DNA from: Candidatus Uhrbacteria bacterium
GTDB taxonomy: Bacteria > Patescibacteriota > Patescibacteriia > 2-12-FULL-60-25
Length of the DNA stretch: 64,000 nt
Assembly (NCBI GenBank): GCA_018499965.2
Contig: JAHBAS020000002.1
Span: 1-64,000 of the forward strand
Direction: 5' to 3'
Under the pieces are notes generated by a model, which was not told where the DNA came from, did no database searches, and saw only the letters and a program-made list of their open reading frames with translations. Below, one piece after another: positions 1-10,729 of the stretch. Every line of letters starts with the position of its first letter. Positions within the stretch are counted from its first letter, which is position 1. Made by a program: the position numbers and the translations under genes.

Positions 1-924
1 GGTTGGTTCGACAGCACGAACGCATTGAACCGGGATACCGAAACCGTTTTCCACGGACAAGCCTGGGCGGAACGTGGTCTCGACGCCATTGAAGTCTACG
101 TGAACAATACGCTCAAGCGTACATGTGATTTCTCCACGACCTACGGCAATCAGGACTGCACGCTCACGATCCGTGCAAACGACTATGCGGGCGGTACCAC
201 GCTTTCCGTAAAGGTCCGCGCCATCGATATGAATGGCGTATCAACGTACGGGGACGCGAAATCGATTTACGTGAACACCTCTTCTTCGAACAGCTCCACG
301 AATACGACGAACACCTCCGGTGAAGTCAAAGCCTGGGAATGGACGGATAAGGACGTGACATCAATCACCTTGGATCAGACCTATACCTACCATGCGGGCG
401 CATGGGCCGAAAAGGGCGTGAAGTCTGTGACGATGTACGCCAATGGCGCAGCCGTGTACACCTGTTCGTACTACAGTATGAGCGGAAACAAGGATTGCTG
501 GATCCGCATCGACGGTCGCGGATTCGCCGCCGGATCCACGATCTTCGTGAACGCGCTCGTGCGCGATGCGAACGGCAAGGAAGCTTGGACCACGGGAAAG
601 ACCGTTTCCATCACCTCGGGATCTGCAACAACGGCAACGGATACGAACCGAAGCACGATTTCCGTAAGCACGAACCGCGACTCCGGCTACACGTCGACGC
701 AGCTCGTCACGCTTACCGCGAATGCCGCGGATGCCGACGGCATCAATCGCATTGAAATCTACGTGAACGGAAAGCGCGTGCGCGTATGCAGCAATACCAC
801 AGTATGTGCCCATACGACCCTTCCGGAATCAACGGACAAATACCTCGTCTACTCCGCTTCGATCGTCGACAAACTCGGCAATATCACGAGCACGGATTAC
901 AAGCAGATCGCTCGGATCAAATAA
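1..924 (+). CDS. Secreted/surface protein with repeated bacterial Ig-like domains (5' end outside window)
   Basis: Frame is open from base 1 (GWFDSTNALNRD...); three ~90-aa repeats of the type 'GVKSVTMYANG...C...DCWIRID...VRDANG'. The track's start at 25 is an internal TTG. Confidence 0.75.
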   Translation, partial: GWFDSTNALNRDTETVFHGQAWAERGLDAIEVYVNNTLKRTCDFSTTYGNQDCTLTIRANDYAGGTTLSVKVRAIDMNGVSTYGDAKSIYVNTSSSNSSTNTTNTSGEVKAWEWTDKDVTSITLDQTYTYHAGAWAEKGVKSVTMYANGAAVYTCSYYSMSGNKDCWIRIDGRGFAAGSTIFVNALVRDANGKEAWTTGKTVSITSGSATTATDTNRSTISVSTNRDSGYTSTQLVTLTANAADADGINRIEIYVNGKRVRVCSNTTVCAHTTLPESTDKYLVYSASIVDKLGNITSTDYKQIARIK

Positions 925-980
925 ATTTGATTACGAATTGCGAATTGCGGATTACGAAATAGCATTGCGTTGAACGTGAT

Positions 981-1014
981 AAAACCCCGATCGTCACCAG
1001 ATGATCGGGGTTTT
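981..1014. terminator. Bidirectional intrinsic terminator
   Basis: AAAACCCCGATC-GTCACCAGAT-GATCGGGGTTTT, perfect 12-bp stem with A/T tails between convergent genes. Confidence 0.85.
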
Positions 1015-1036
1015 GGTTTGAAAAACGATAGTAGTC

Positions 1037-1726
1037 CTATTCCACCCGATCTCCACCTTCCCCTTCGGCGCTGCGTTCGAACACGACTTCTGCTTCGAGC
1101 TTTTCTGGATCCAAGACTTCGCCTCCGAAGTACACGCGATCTTCCCAATCTTCGACTTGCGAGAGGATGTCGCCCGCATCAAGTTCCGATTCTCCCAAGC
1201 CTGTTTCGCGATATCGTTTGATATGCTCTTCGATCCTTGCAAGCAACGTCTGCGCGGTTCGCGCATCATCCGCCAAACGTTCTTTCACTTCGTGCCACAT
1301 GTTCGGCAAAAGATGGATGCGAACCTCTGAGATCTCAATACGCTCCGCATCATGGAGCGCCTGACCGGATTCATCATGCGCGAGAACCTCTTCGAGCGAC
1401 GATGCGCCTTCGCTCTTCTTGAAACGCTCCAAAAGATGCGCCGTGGAATTGCTCACGGCCGCAATGACGCGACGCCACTCATCGTCTTTTCCGGCTTGCG
1501 TACGCAAGTATCGTCCAAGGACCACGCGAGGTACCCATGCCGCTCGTCCAACGTCCCGAGCTACGGCCGCAAGCGTTTCACGGGAAACTTGCCCGCCATG
1601 CTGCGCATCATGCGCCACTTGTTCGGCTCGCGTGCGGATGAGCGAATCCGATGGCAAGTACTCCACGTATTCCAAAATGAAATCGATCACGGAAATACGA
1701 TGGTGAAGATCAAGGTAACGGGACAT
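1037..1726 (-). CDS. Hypothetical protein
   Basis: 229-aa ORF, charged/helical, no family recognised. Confidence 0.65.
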   Translation of the reverse strand: MSRYLDLHHRISVIDFILEYVEYLPSDSLIRTRAEQVAHDAQHGGQVSRETLAAVARDVGRAAWVPRVVLGRYLRTQAGKDDEWRRVIAAVSNSTAHLLERFKKSEGASSLEEVLAHDESGQALHDAERIEISEVRIHLLPNMWHEVKERLADDARTAQTLLARIEEHIKRYRETGLGESELDAGDILSQVEDWEDRVYFGGEVLDPEKLEAEVVFERSAEGEGGDRVE

Positions 1727-1761
1727 ACGGATACGAGTGTACCAGGAGATGAAAACTTACA

Positions 1762-3024
1762 CTATGAGGCGTTCTGTTTTCGACGCGAGCCGACGTTCGT
1801 ATATAAACCTTTTTGCGCCGCAAGATATAACGATTTTACAAGCTCCCCGTACTGCGACGGACGCACGAGCGCTTTCATTGCCTCAATGCGGTCCGCTTGG
1901 CCAAAACGCGCTTTTACCTCCTCCATTGTTTTCATGTGGTACAGCGTTTGAACAAACGCTTGATCAATATCATTCGCAAATCGCTCAGCCCGTTGGGAAG
2001 AAACAGATACCCGCGCAAATCGCTTGCCCGTGTCTTTGGTATTTCCTTGCTCCAGCTTCTCTTTATACATTCCCGTTTCTCCGGCATGCGCTAATGTCTT
2101 TATCTTCCTTACCAATGCACCCACTGCTCCAAGCGCATAATATAAACGATCATTATCATCGGTTAACGGATATTTTTTGCACACCTCCATCAAGCCCGGG
2201 GTCGTTATCAATGCATCGGTCGGGATTTCTTGATATACCTGACTTGCGATGTATTCATTGAATTTTGGCGTCCCATCCACTTCCGTTTTTCGCGATGCGG
2301 CATCAGGAGCTATCCGCTCCGGCAAGATCTGAAGCGCCGATTTCGAATTTCGAATTTCCAAAAATAATTCCCGTTCCGCATCCACCACTTTTTCCGGATC
2401 CGCTTCGCGCATCAACTGCTCCGTGATTTCATCGCGAATAGCGGATGCGAGAAAAAATCCGCCAACCTCTTCCAGTTCTGGAATTTTTTGTAATCCGTCA
2501 TCTACGATTTTTTGTGCATTCACGATCGTAGTGATATTCGGTCCGTCATCCATGATCTGAAAAAGGATGCTGCGCAATTCCTCCCTCTTCTCTTTTGCGT
2601 GTGCATGTCTTTTTTCTAATGTCTCGGCATCGTACCCTTTATCATGACTCCCAAAAGACACGATCGTTTCCAGGTCATCATCAAAATCCATCTTCATCAT
2701 CGCTGCAACCGCTTTTCGAATCTGCTTGAGATACGTCTTTGGACATGCTTTTGCAATCCGCTGCATTTCCCCACTCAAAACTTCCCCTCGAAGTTTTGGT
2801 TGCCCTAATGTCTCGATGCTCAATTCGATGAACCGATCAACGGCCTTCGAAGCGATCTCTCCGGCATCCCACATATCTAACAATTTCTGCTCTTCTGCCC
2901 GTTCCGGTGTCTTTACGGTTTCCACGATTTGAGACCGCCGAACCTCACGCCCCTCTTGGACTTTCGGCTGTTCTTTTCGATTTCCTCCTGGAAACTGAAA
3001 CACCTGTCCCTCTGGCCTTGGCAT
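1762..3024 (-). CDS. Hypothetical protein
   Basis: 420-aa ORF, helical and charged, no family recognised. Confidence 0.65.
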   Translation of the reverse strand: MPRPEGQVFQFPGGNRKEQPKVQEGREVRRSQIVETVKTPERAEEQKLLDMWDAGEIASKAVDRFIELSIETLGQPKLRGEVLSGEMQRIAKACPKTYLKQIRKAVAAMMKMDFDDDLETIVSFGSHDKGYDAETLEKRHAHAKEKREELRSILFQIMDDGPNITTIVNAQKIVDDGLQKIPELEEVGGFFLASAIRDEITEQLMREADPEKVVDAERELFLEIRNSKSALQILPERIAPDAASRKTEVDGTPKFNEYIASQVYQEIPTDALITTPGLMEVCKKYPLTDDNDRLYYALGAVGALVRKIKTLAHAGETGMYKEKLEQGNTKDTGKRFARVSVSSQRAERFANDIDQAFVQTLYHMKTMEEVKARFGQADRIEAMKALVRPSQYGELVKSLYLAAQKGLYTNVGSRRKQNAS

Positions 3025-3160
3025 ATTTATACGTTAGTATAGCGGATTTGCCAGGAACCGAAAACGGCCTTTTTAAAGCCAAAATACAGGCTCTCTGAAA
3101 TCCCCGCTCAGGGCGGACTTTATGGCCATTTTCCCCTTGCCAATTCAGCTTGAATCATGT

Positions 3161-3269
3161 ACCGTCCTCATACGTTATTTATCCCGCGGTCGCGGTCCAG
3201 ATGGACCATCCCTTAACCAGGGCACCGCACTGCTCCTCATTGGCGCTCTTGGGTCGGCCAAAGGACGGT
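3161..3269 (+). ncRNA. Putative structured leader RNA upstream of rpsA
   Basis: ACCGTCCT (3161-3168) pairs with AGGACGGT (3262-3269). Inside: GCGGT (3186-3190)/ACCGC (3224-3228) enclosing GGTCC-AGAT-GGACC (3194-3207) and CCCT-TAACC-AGGG (3210-3222); then TTGGC (3240-3244)/GCCAA (3257-3261). rpsA ATG at 3289. Confidence 0.6.
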
Positions 3270-3288
3270 TTATCTCTCATCGACCCCT

Positions 3289-4389
3289 ATGACAAACATT
3301 GTTTCTCCTGAAGAAACGAGCGAGCTCGGAAAGCTCCTCGAAGCCAACACGCAGTTCACCGCCTTCCCAAAGGCCGGAGACGTCGTGAAAGGCATGGTGA
3401 TCGCCGTTGGTCGTAATGAAGTCCGCGTAGACATCAATGGTATCGCCATTGGTATTGTGCGTGGTCCGGAACTCGAACCAGGCATCACGCTCCACCCAGG
3501 CGACGAAGTGGAAGCAACCATCATCGAAGTTGATAACGAGATGGGTGAGCTCGAACTCTCCCTCCGCGGCGCAGGTCGCAAGCGTTCTTGGGACAAGCTC
3601 CGTGAACTCTTCACAGCCGGTTTGCCGGTTTCTGCGAAAATCTTGGAAGCGAACAAGGGCGGTCTCATGGTTCGCATTGAAAATGCGAGCGCATTCCTCC
3701 CTGTTTCCCAGCTCTCTCCGGAAAACTACCCTCGCGTAGCCGGTGGCGAGAAGACCAAGATCTTGGAAAAACTCCGTGAAATCGTTGGCAAGTCCCTCGA
3801 CGTCAAGCTCATCGACGTGAATGAAGAAGAAGACAAGGTGATCGTGAGTGAAAAGGCCGTTTGGGAAACCAAGCAGGAATCCGTCATCTCGAAGTATAAG
3901 GTCGGTGATCGCGTAGAAGGTGACGTGACGGCGGTAACGGACTTCGGTGCATTCGTCCGATTCGACGAAAACTTAGAAGGCCTCGTACACATCTCCGAAA
4001 TCGCCTGGCAGCGCATTGAAGATCCTCGCGATGTCTTGAAGGTTGGTGATACGGTTCGCGCGGAAATCATCAACATCGAAGGCTCCAAGATCTTCCTCTC
4101 CATGAAGAAGCTCATCGCTGATCCATGGAAGAAGGTTGCTGAAAAGTACAAGCTCGGCCAAAAGATTCAGGGCAAGGTCCTCAAGATCAACCCATTCGGT
4201 TTGTTCGTTGAGCTCGACCCGGATATCCATGGTCTCGCCCATATCTCTGAACTCTCCAGCAAGCCAGTTCGCGACGTGAACGAATTCGCCCGCATCAACG
4301 ATGAATTCGAATTCACCATCGTGTCCATTGACCCCGAAAATCACCGCTTAGGTCTCTCCCTCCGACGAGACAAGGTGGACGAAAAGTAA
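3289..4389 (+). CDS. rpsA: 30S ribosomal protein S1 (multiple S1 domains)
   Basis: S1 repeats such as 'GDRVEGDVTAVTDFGAFVRFDENLEGLVHISEIAWQRIEDPRDVLKVGDTVRAEIINIE'. Confidence 0.93.
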   Translation: MTNIVSPEETSELGKLLEANTQFTAFPKAGDVVKGMVIAVGRNEVRVDINGIAIGIVRGPELEPGITLHPGDEVEATIIEVDNEMGELELSLRGAGRKRSWDKLRELFTAGLPVSAKILEANKGGLMVRIENASAFLPVSQLSPENYPRVAGGEKTKILEKLREIVGKSLDVKLIDVNEEEDKVIVSEKAVWETKQESVISKYKVGDRVEGDVTAVTDFGAFVRFDENLEGLVHISEIAWQRIEDPRDVLKVGDTVRAEIINIEGSKIFLSMKKLIADPWKKVAEKYKLGQKIQGKVLKINPFGLFVELDPDIHGLAHISELSSKPVRDVNEFARINDEFEFTIVSIDPENHRLGLSLRRDKVDEK

Positions 4390-4397
4390 AGACAACG

Positions 4398-4425
4398 GAG
4401 GGCATTCGCACGAATGCCCTCTTTT
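4398..4425 (+). terminator. Intrinsic terminator after rpsA
   Basis: GAGGGCATTC-GCAC-GAATGCCCTC-TTTT. Confidence 0.85.
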
Positions 4426-4492
4426 GTGTCAGAATAAGGTTAGGGCATAGAAAACCGCTCTCCCTCCTATTCTAAACTCTGCATTCTCTCCT

Positions 4493-6334
4493 ATGAATAA
4501 ACACCTCCGGACAATTCTCTTGTTCGTCGGCGCACTCGTCCTTGTTGGCGCGTTATTGGCCATGTTCAATACGAGCAAGCCGAACATGATCGACGTGGCG
4601 ACCCTGGCATCCAAAGTCCAAGACGATCAAGTCACTTCTGTGACTGTTGAAGGGACGAAGATGACGGTTGAATTCAAAGACAACACCAAAGCCGTTGTCA
4701 TGAAAGAGCCGAATGATTCGTTCAGCGGCCTGCTTTCGAACTACGGCGTAGACGCCGCCAAGGCGCGTGCCGTAAAAACAGATATCAAAGAAGCGACCGG
4801 CGCAGCGTACTGGGCTGGCGTCATCATTCCGAACGTTCTCCCGATCGTTCTCTTGTTCGTCTTGATGTGGATCATCTTCCGTCAGATCCAAGGACAAAAT
4901 TCTAAAGCCATGAGCTTCGGACAATCCACGGCACGGGAACTCCAAAAAGGCGGACCAGATCGCGTCACCTTTGCGGATGTTGCCGGAGCCAAGGAAGCGA
5001 AAGTTGAGCTCATGGAAATCGTGGAATTCTTAAAGCAACCAGATAAATTCAAGGCCGTTGGCGCAAAGATTCCAAAAGGTGTGTTACTCATGGGTGCTCC
5101 TGGTATCGGAAAGACGCTTCTCGCTCGCGCGGTTGCCGGTGAGGCGGAAGTGCCATTCGTGCATATCAGCGGATCGGAATTCGTGGAAATGTTCGTGGGC
5201 GTTGGTGCGAGCCGCGTACGCGACCTCTTCGCAAAAGCCAAGAAACAAAAGCCGTGCATCATCTTCATCGATGAAATCGACGCGGTCGGACGACAGCGCG
5301 GTTCCGGACTCGGCGGATCTCACGACGAACGCGAGCAAACGCTCAACCAAATTCTCGTGGAAATGGATGGCTTTGAGCCAAACCTCGGCGTGATCGTAAT
5401 CGCTGCAACCAACCGTCCAGACGTGCTTGATCCTGCGCTCTTGCGCCCAGGTCGCTTTGACCGACGCGTGGTGCTCGACATGCCGGACATCAATGACCGG
5501 GAAGCGATTTTGAACGTGCACGCCAAAAACAAGCCGCTCGCGAAGGACGTGAATATTCGACGCCTCGCAGAACGAACGCCTGGATTCAGCGGCGCGGATT
5601 TGGCCAACCTCATGAACGAGGCCGCCATCTCTACCGCACGCGCAAACGAAAAAGAAATCGCCATGCACACCCTCTTCGATTCGATTGAAAAGGTGATGCT
5701 TGGACCGGAACGCAAGAGTCATCTCATGAACGCCGAAGAGAAGAAAAAGACGGCGATCCATGAGCTCGGCCATGCCATCGTGGCGCATCTTCAGCCGCAT
5801 TCGGATCCGGTGCAAAAAATCTCCGTGATCTCGCGCGGACATGCGGCAGGATATACGATCAAAATGCCAACCGAGGATCGCGCCATGCATACGCGTGAGG
5901 AATACCTGGAAGATATCGCGACCATGCTCGGAGGTTATGCCGCCGAAGAAATCTATTTCGGACAAACCACAACCGGGCCGTCTAGCGACATGAAGGAAGT
6001 GACGAAGCTCGCTCGAAAGATGGTAACCCAATGGGGCATGTCTGAGACGCTCGGGCCTCGCGTCTACGGCGAGCAGGAGGATATGATTTTCTTAGGCCGT
6101 GAAATCCATGAGAACCGCAACTACTCCGAAAAGATCGCGGAACTCATTGATACGGAAGTAAACGGTATTATCAACCGGGCACTCAACACCGCTCGAGACA
6201 TCATCAAAACGCATCGCGAAAATATCGATCGCGTGGTAGACATTCTCCTCGAGAAGGAGACCCTTGAACGCGAAGCCTTCTATGAAGCCGTTGGCATTCC
6301 TCCGGCAAATCCAGGGAACGTTTTGAAAGGATAG
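4493..6334 (+). CDS. ftsH: ATP-dependent zinc metalloprotease FtsH
   Basis: N-terminal TMs; Walker A 'GAPGIGKT'; SRH '[20 protein letters not shown]'; zinc motif 'HELGH'. Confidence 0.97.
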   Translation: MNKHLRTILLFVGALVLVGALLAMFNTSKPNMIDVATLASKVQDDQVTSVTVEGTKMTVEFKDNTKAVVMKEPNDSFSGLLSNYGVDAAKARAVKTDIKEATGAAYWAGVIIPNVLPIVLLFVLMWIIFRQIQGQNSKAMSFGQSTARELQKGGPDRVTFADVAGAKEAKVELMEIVEFLKQPDKFKAVGAKIPKGVLLMGAPGIGKTLLARAVAGEAEVPFVHISGSEFVEMFVGVGASRVRDLFAKAKKQKPCIIFIDEIDAVGRQRGSGLGGSHDEREQTLNQILVEMDGFEPNLGVIVIAATNRPDVLDPALLRPGRFDRRVVLDMPDINDREAILNVHAKNKPLAKDVNIRRLAERTPGFSGADLANLMNEAAISTARANEKEIAMHTLFDSIEKVMLGPERKSHLMNAEEKKKTAIHELGHAIVAHLQPHSDPVQKISVISRGHAAGYTIKMPTEDRAMHTREEYLEDIATMLGGYAAEEIYFGQTTTGPSSDMKEVTKLARKMVTQWGMSETLGPRVYGEQEDMIFLGREIHENRNYSEKIAELIDTEVNGIINRALNTARDIIKTHRENIDRVVDILLEKETLEREAFYEAVGIPPANPGNVLKG

Positions 6335-6360
6335 GTCATAGACAGGAGGTAGTTAGGTGG

Positions 6361-6390
6361 AAAATACATCTCGACATCGGGATGTATTTT
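6361..6390. terminator. Intrinsic terminator
   Basis: AAAATACATC-TCGACATCGG-GATGTATTTT. Confidence 0.7.
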
Positions 6391-6460
6391 CATATCATCT
6401 ACTTTTTTACCTATGATCTACCACCTACGACCCACCAACCCGTGCTATACTATTCCCCGT

Positions 6461-7474
6461 ATGGCAACGCCAAATAATGAGTCCGTGTATCGTCCTGTTC
6501 TCCGTGATGCGATCGTCACCGCGTGGCAAGAAAAACGCCTGTGGCCATTCGCCGTATTCGCCGCCATCCTCATGAGCGGCAGCGTCGCAGACGTATTTTG
6601 GAGCAAGCTGAATATTTTCGCTCCCCAAGCTTCCGCCTTTTCAACGATCATCCCGTTCTGGGAAAAAGCCTCCGCTGCCTGGAGCAAGCTTTCTGCCACA
6701 GAACTCATTCTCGGATCCCTGCAAGCATTCCTCTTGGTCGCGTTTGGACTCGTGATCTCCTGCGCGCTCATCATCGCTTCCGCCATTTCCCAGGCTGTTA
6801 TCGTATATGTGATCGGTGCTCGCCGACGAGGGCGCGACATCACCATCCGAGACGCGCTCACCGTTGGGACGCGCTCGCTCTGGCCGGTGCTCGTGCTTAA
6901 CCTGCTCACGCTCGCCGTTCTCATGGCTACGCGCTCGCTGATCGCCATCACGCTTTCGATCGCCATGGGGGTTCCAACCGGCCTCCTCTTTACCCTGTAC
7001 CTCGTAGCTTTCATCACCTTTACCGCAGTGAGCGTCGGCGCGGTCGTGATCCAGATCTATGCCTTGAATGCCATGATCCTTCAGGGCGCCACGCTCCTCC
7101 AAGGCATCGTCCGAGGATGGAACATCCTTCGCCGACACTGGATCGTTTCGATTGAGACCATCGCCCTCCTCTTCCTCATTTCTGCAGGCGCATACGTGCT
7201 TGTGATCACCGCCGGCATGATCCTTGCGATTCCCTACCTCATCCTGCTTGCCGTAGCCACGGTATTCGGTTCTGGATTCCTCTTCCTCGCTACCACGATC
7301 ATCTTCATGCTCTTCTTCGTCGCGATCGTCCTTTCCGTGCTCGCGATGGCCGTTCTCGCGCAATACGCGGCCTGGACGTACTTGTACCGCATCTTCGGAG
7401 AAGGTGGATTCCTTCCAAAAATCCACCGCATCGTCCGATCCTTCTTCCATCAAACGAAGATCCCGGGAGCATAA
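6461..7474 (+). CDS. Multi-pass membrane protein
   Basis: Hydrophobic ORF with ~6 TM segments; start MATPNNESVY preferred over the track start. Confidence 0.75.
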   Translation: MATPNNESVYRPVLRDAIVTAWQEKRLWPFAVFAAILMSGSVADVFWSKLNIFAPQASAFSTIIPFWEKASAAWSKLSATELILGSLQAFLLVAFGLVISCALIIASAISQAVIVYVIGARRRGRDITIRDALTVGTRSLWPVLVLNLLTLAVLMATRSLIAITLSIAMGVPTGLLFTLYLVAFITFTAVSVGAVVIQIYALNAMILQGATLLQGIVRGWNILRRHWIVSIETIALLFLISAGAYVLVITAGMILAIPYLILLAVATVFGSGFLFLATTIIFMLFFVAIVLSVLAMAVLAQYAAWTYLYRIFGEGGFLPKIHRIVRSFFHQTKIPGA

Positions 7475-7570
7475 TCATTTCAACGATCGTTTACGGGCGT
7501 AGGGATCAGATCATAGGGAGCAGGATTCTTCCTACGCCCTCACGATCTACGCCCTACGCCTTTTTGCCAT

Positions 7571-9409
7571 ATGCCTCAGCCTCAACGCGCCACATCCATT
7601 GAAGAGCTCATGAAAAAACCGGGATCAGAGCCGGTCACGGATCCTGCTGCCGCCCCTCCTCCACGGACGACGAAACTTACCGCAGGCTCCAAATCCAAAG
7701 AGAGCAAATCCTCCCAGGAAAAACTCGATGACAAAATGGAGGAGATTCGCTTAAGCGGACTCGAAACGATTGCAAAACGCGAAGCGGAAAAAATCGGACT
7801 TCCCTACATCAACCTTGCCGGTTTTCCCGTTGCTCCGGAAGCTCTTTCGCTCATCCCTAGGGAAGAAGCGAATAAGCATCACATCATCGCCTTTCTCCAT
7901 CTTGGAGATGAATTGCGTTTTGGAACCACACAGCCTTCACCGGAGGTCGACGAAATCGTCAAACGCATTTCAAAAGAACAATTCGGAACCGGAGAGCTCT
8001 ACTACATTTCCGAATCGTCATTCCGTTCCGCAGAACGGCTGTACGACGCCTTACCGGAAATCCGAGAAGTCGTGTTCGGCTATCGCATCGAACAGAAAGA
8101 TCTCGAACACTACGCGGGTGAAATCTCAAACTTTAGAGACCTCCAAAAAAAGATCACTGAAGTATCGACCACGGACGTGGTCACGCTCATGATCGGTGCG
8201 TCACTCAAGAGCAGCGCATCCGATATCCACGTAGAAGCGGAGGAAGAAGATATCAAAATCCGCTTCCGTATCGATGGCATTCTCCAAGACGTAGCCACGC
8301 TCGCCAAAACATCCTGGCAGCAAATCATCAGCCGTCTCAAATTGCTCGCCGGGGTCAAAATCAACATCATGGACGTGCCGCAAGACGGCCGCATCACGAT
8401 TTACCTCGTTGATGAAAAGATCGACATTCGTGTCTCTTTCCTCCCAACCGCCTTTGGAGAATCCGTGGTAATGCGTTTACTTCGCCCGAAGTCCATTGCT
8501 CTCGAATTCGTCAATCTCGGCATTCGCGGCAAAGCGCTCCAAGACCTCTCCACGGAAGTGGAGCGTCCAAACGGCATGATCATCACGACTGGTCCGACCG
8601 GATCCGGAAAAACGACCACGCTGTATGCCATCCTCCAAAAACTCAACACGCCGGACGTAAAAATCATTACGCTCGAAGATCCGATCGAATACAAGCTTAA
8701 AGGCATCAACCAAAGCCAGATCCAGCACGATAAAGGCTATACGTTCGCCATGGGACTTCGCGCCATTCTTCGCCAAGATCCAGACGTCGTGATGGTCGGA
8801 GAAATTCGCGATCTTGAAACCGCAGAAACCGGCATCCAAGCCGCGCTCACCGGACACCTCGTCATCTCTACCATCCATACCAACTCCGCGGCTGGCGTCA
8901 TCCCCCGTTTCATCTCCATGGGCGTCAAACCGTTCTTGCTCGCTCCCGCGCTCAATGCCGTCATCGGACAACGACTGGTGCGCAAGCTCTGCCAAACCTG
9001 TAAACAGCCGATGGTGGTTTCTCCATCCGTTCTCGCGCAGGTGAAAGATGAACTCTCACATATCCCGCCTGCCGCGAATACGAAGGTCGACATGCAGAAC
9101 CTTACGTTCTTCGCTCCGCCTCCAACGCCGAATGCGTGCACCGTATGCAACGGACTCGGGTATAAAGGACGTATCGGTATCTACGAAATTTTCACCATGA
9201 ACAAAGAAGTGGAAGAAGCGATTCTCGCCGAACAGGTCAGCGCCTCGCACATCGAAGATATCGCACGCAAGCAAGGCATGATCACCATGGTCCAAGATGG
9301 CCTCCTCAAAGCCATGGAAGGACTCACATCCGTCGAAGAGGTCTTGCGCGTCGCAGCCCTAGCCGTTGACGCGACGGACGCTTCAGAACCGCCTCCTGCC
9401 ACCGTCTAA
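7571..9409 (+). CDS. pilB: Type IV pilus assembly / type II secretion ATPase (GspE/PilB family)
   Basis: 'GPTGSGKTTTLYAIL', 'DPDVVMVGEIRDLETAETGIQAALTGHLVISTIHTNSA', CxxC zinc motifs. Confidence 0.93.
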   Translation: MPQPQRATSIEELMKKPGSEPVTDPAAAPPPRTTKLTAGSKSKESKSSQEKLDDKMEEIRLSGLETIAKREAEKIGLPYINLAGFPVAPEALSLIPREEANKHHIIAFLHLGDELRFGTTQPSPEVDEIVKRISKEQFGTGELYYISESSFRSAERLYDALPEIREVVFGYRIEQKDLEHYAGEISNFRDLQKKITEVSTTDVVTLMIGASLKSSASDIHVEAEEEDIKIRFRIDGILQDVATLAKTSWQQIISRLKLLAGVKINIMDVPQDGRITIYLVDEKIDIRVSFLPTAFGESVVMRLLRPKSIALEFVNLGIRGKALQDLSTEVERPNGMIITTGPTGSGKTTTLYAILQKLNTPDVKIITLEDPIEYKLKGINQSQIQHDKGYTFAMGLRAILRQDPDVVMVGEIRDLETAETGIQAALTGHLVISTIHTNSAAGVIPRFISMGVKPFLLAPALNAVIGQRLVRKLCQTCKQPMVVSPSVLAQVKDELSHIPPAANTKVDMQNLTFFAPPPTPNACTVCNGLGYKGRIGIYEIFTMNKEVEEAILAEQVSASHIEDIARKQGMITMVQDGLLKAMEGLTSVEEVLRVAALAVDATDASEPPPATV

Positions 9410-9414
9410 ACCAT

Positions 9415-9456
9415 CCAAAAAATCCCCATATTATAGCAATAATATGGGGATTTTTG
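9415..9456 (+). terminator. Intrinsic terminator
   Basis: AAAAATCCCCATATTAT-AGCA-ATAATATGGGGATTTTT. Confidence 0.85.
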
Positions 9457-9523
9457 ATTCCTACGCTTGACGTTCCCGCCAAAACAACATAGCATTTCCC
9501 ATAACCCGAAAGGAGTCCGCACC

Positions 9524-9775
9524 TTGTCTCAATCAACATTCGTTTCCAATCAATCCGAAACCTCTCCCCCGTTCTTCTATCATCGCCTAGGACGACGCTA
9601 CTTCTGTACCAGCGACCACCGAAGTATCATCGTTCCGTATGAAAGTGAGGAGGAGCTCGAAACGTTCTTCACTCAGTTGGATGAACAGACGAGATCCGAG
9701 TATCTCGCCGCCATCGAACGCGAAGGCGCCACATCCGGCGTCTGCCATATGCGGCCTGATAACGGAGCATTGTGA
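9524..9775 (+). CDS. Small hypothetical protein
   Basis: TTG start after GAAAGGAG; 83 aa 'MSQSTFVSNQSETSPPFFYHRLGRRYF...'. Confidence 0.5.
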   Translation: MSQSTFVSNQSETSPPFFYHRLGRRYFCTSDHRSIIVPYESEEELETFFTQLDEQTRSEYLAAIEREGATSGVCHMRPDNGAL

Positions 9776-9795
9776 CGATGAAGGAAGATCGCGCC

Positions 9796-9837
9796 AAGCG
9801 CCTGTCGTGTTTTACTTACACGATAGGCGCTTCTTTA
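9796..9837 (+). terminator. Intrinsic terminator
   Basis: AAGCGCCTgTCGTGT...ACACGAtAGGCGCTT hairpin then TCTTT. Confidence 0.7.
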
Positions 9838-9896
9838 CATATTCTTTTTGATATTTCAACTACGGATACCGATGCTTTCTTGGTATACTCAACCTC

Positions 9897-10724
9897 ATGA
9901 AACGAGGCTTCACCCTCATTGAACTATTGGTCGTGATCGCGATCATCGGCTTGCTTGCGACCTTTGCCGTCGTTCAACTTGGTGGATCGCGAGAGAAAGC
10001 TCGTATGGCAAAAGCTCTTGGGTTTGGAAAGCAGCTCCAACGAGCGGCGATGGATGAAGCTGCGGGTATATGGGACTTTGATGAATGCTCTGGCACAACC
10101 GCCTATGACACGAGTGGCAATCAATTCAATGCTTCACTCATCAATACACCGACGTGGTCAACGGATACGCCATCGGGACAAGGGTGCTCGTTATCACTAA
10201 ATGGAACAAACCAATACGCCTCCATCGGATCGCTCAGTCAAAGCATCCCGCAAGGCAGCGCACTCACGCTTTCCGCATGGGTCAAAAATAACACCGATAC
10301 CTGGCCAGACTACAAAGGCATCATCAGCTCGCGCGCTGGCAATGCCCTCTATTTCATGGCCGGAGTTCCGTCAACGAGAACGCTCACGATGTATGTTGGC
10401 GACGGAACGACATACAACTCGGCGGCAACCACGCTCACCGACCTTCTCAAATGGCATCAATATACCTCTGTTTTTGACGGCAATCGCATCACCTTCTATA
10501 TCGATGGTGCACGGGTCAACCAATCAGGCCCTCTAGGCATTACACTGAATGCTGGAACAGGGCCGGTTTATATCGGCTCCGATGCGTTGATCGCATCACG
10601 ATATCTCAATGGGCTCATCGACGAGGTTCGTATTTACAAAAAAGCCCTCAGCGCTGCTGACGTATATCGGATGTACGCGAAGGAATCTTCTTCACTACAT
10701 CTCGCTGCGTATACGACACGATAA
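9897..10724 (+). CDS. Type IV pilin-like protein fused to LamG/concanavalin-like domain
   Basis: Prepilin motif 'MKRGFTLIELLVVIAIIGLLATFAVVQLGG' then 'GTNQYASIG...LTLSAWVKN...YIGSDALIASRYLNGLIDEVRIYKKALSAADV'. Confidence 0.85.
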   Translation: MKRGFTLIELLVVIAIIGLLATFAVVQLGGSREKARMAKALGFGKQLQRAAMDEAAGIWDFDECSGTTAYDTSGNQFNASLINTPTWSTDTPSGQGCSLSLNGTNQYASIGSLSQSIPQGSALTLSAWVKNNTDTWPDYKGIISSRAGNALYFMAGVPSTRTLTMYVGDGTTYNSAATTLTDLLKWHQYTSVFDGNRITFYIDGARVNQSGPLGITLNAGTGPVYIGSDALIASRYLNGLIDEVRIYKKALSAADVYRMYAKESSSLHLAAYTTR

Positions 10725-10729
10725 AGGGT

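Noticed and set aside
3161-3269. SRP RNA, tmRNA or RNase P RNA upstream of rpsA
   Set aside because: Signature sequences of those RNAs (e.g. SRP GGAAGGAAGCAGCC-like, RNase P GAGGAAAGUCC) are not present.
5084-6031. 315-aa antisense ORF opposite ftsH
   Set aside because: Shadow ORF over a conserved gene with no recognisable protein features.
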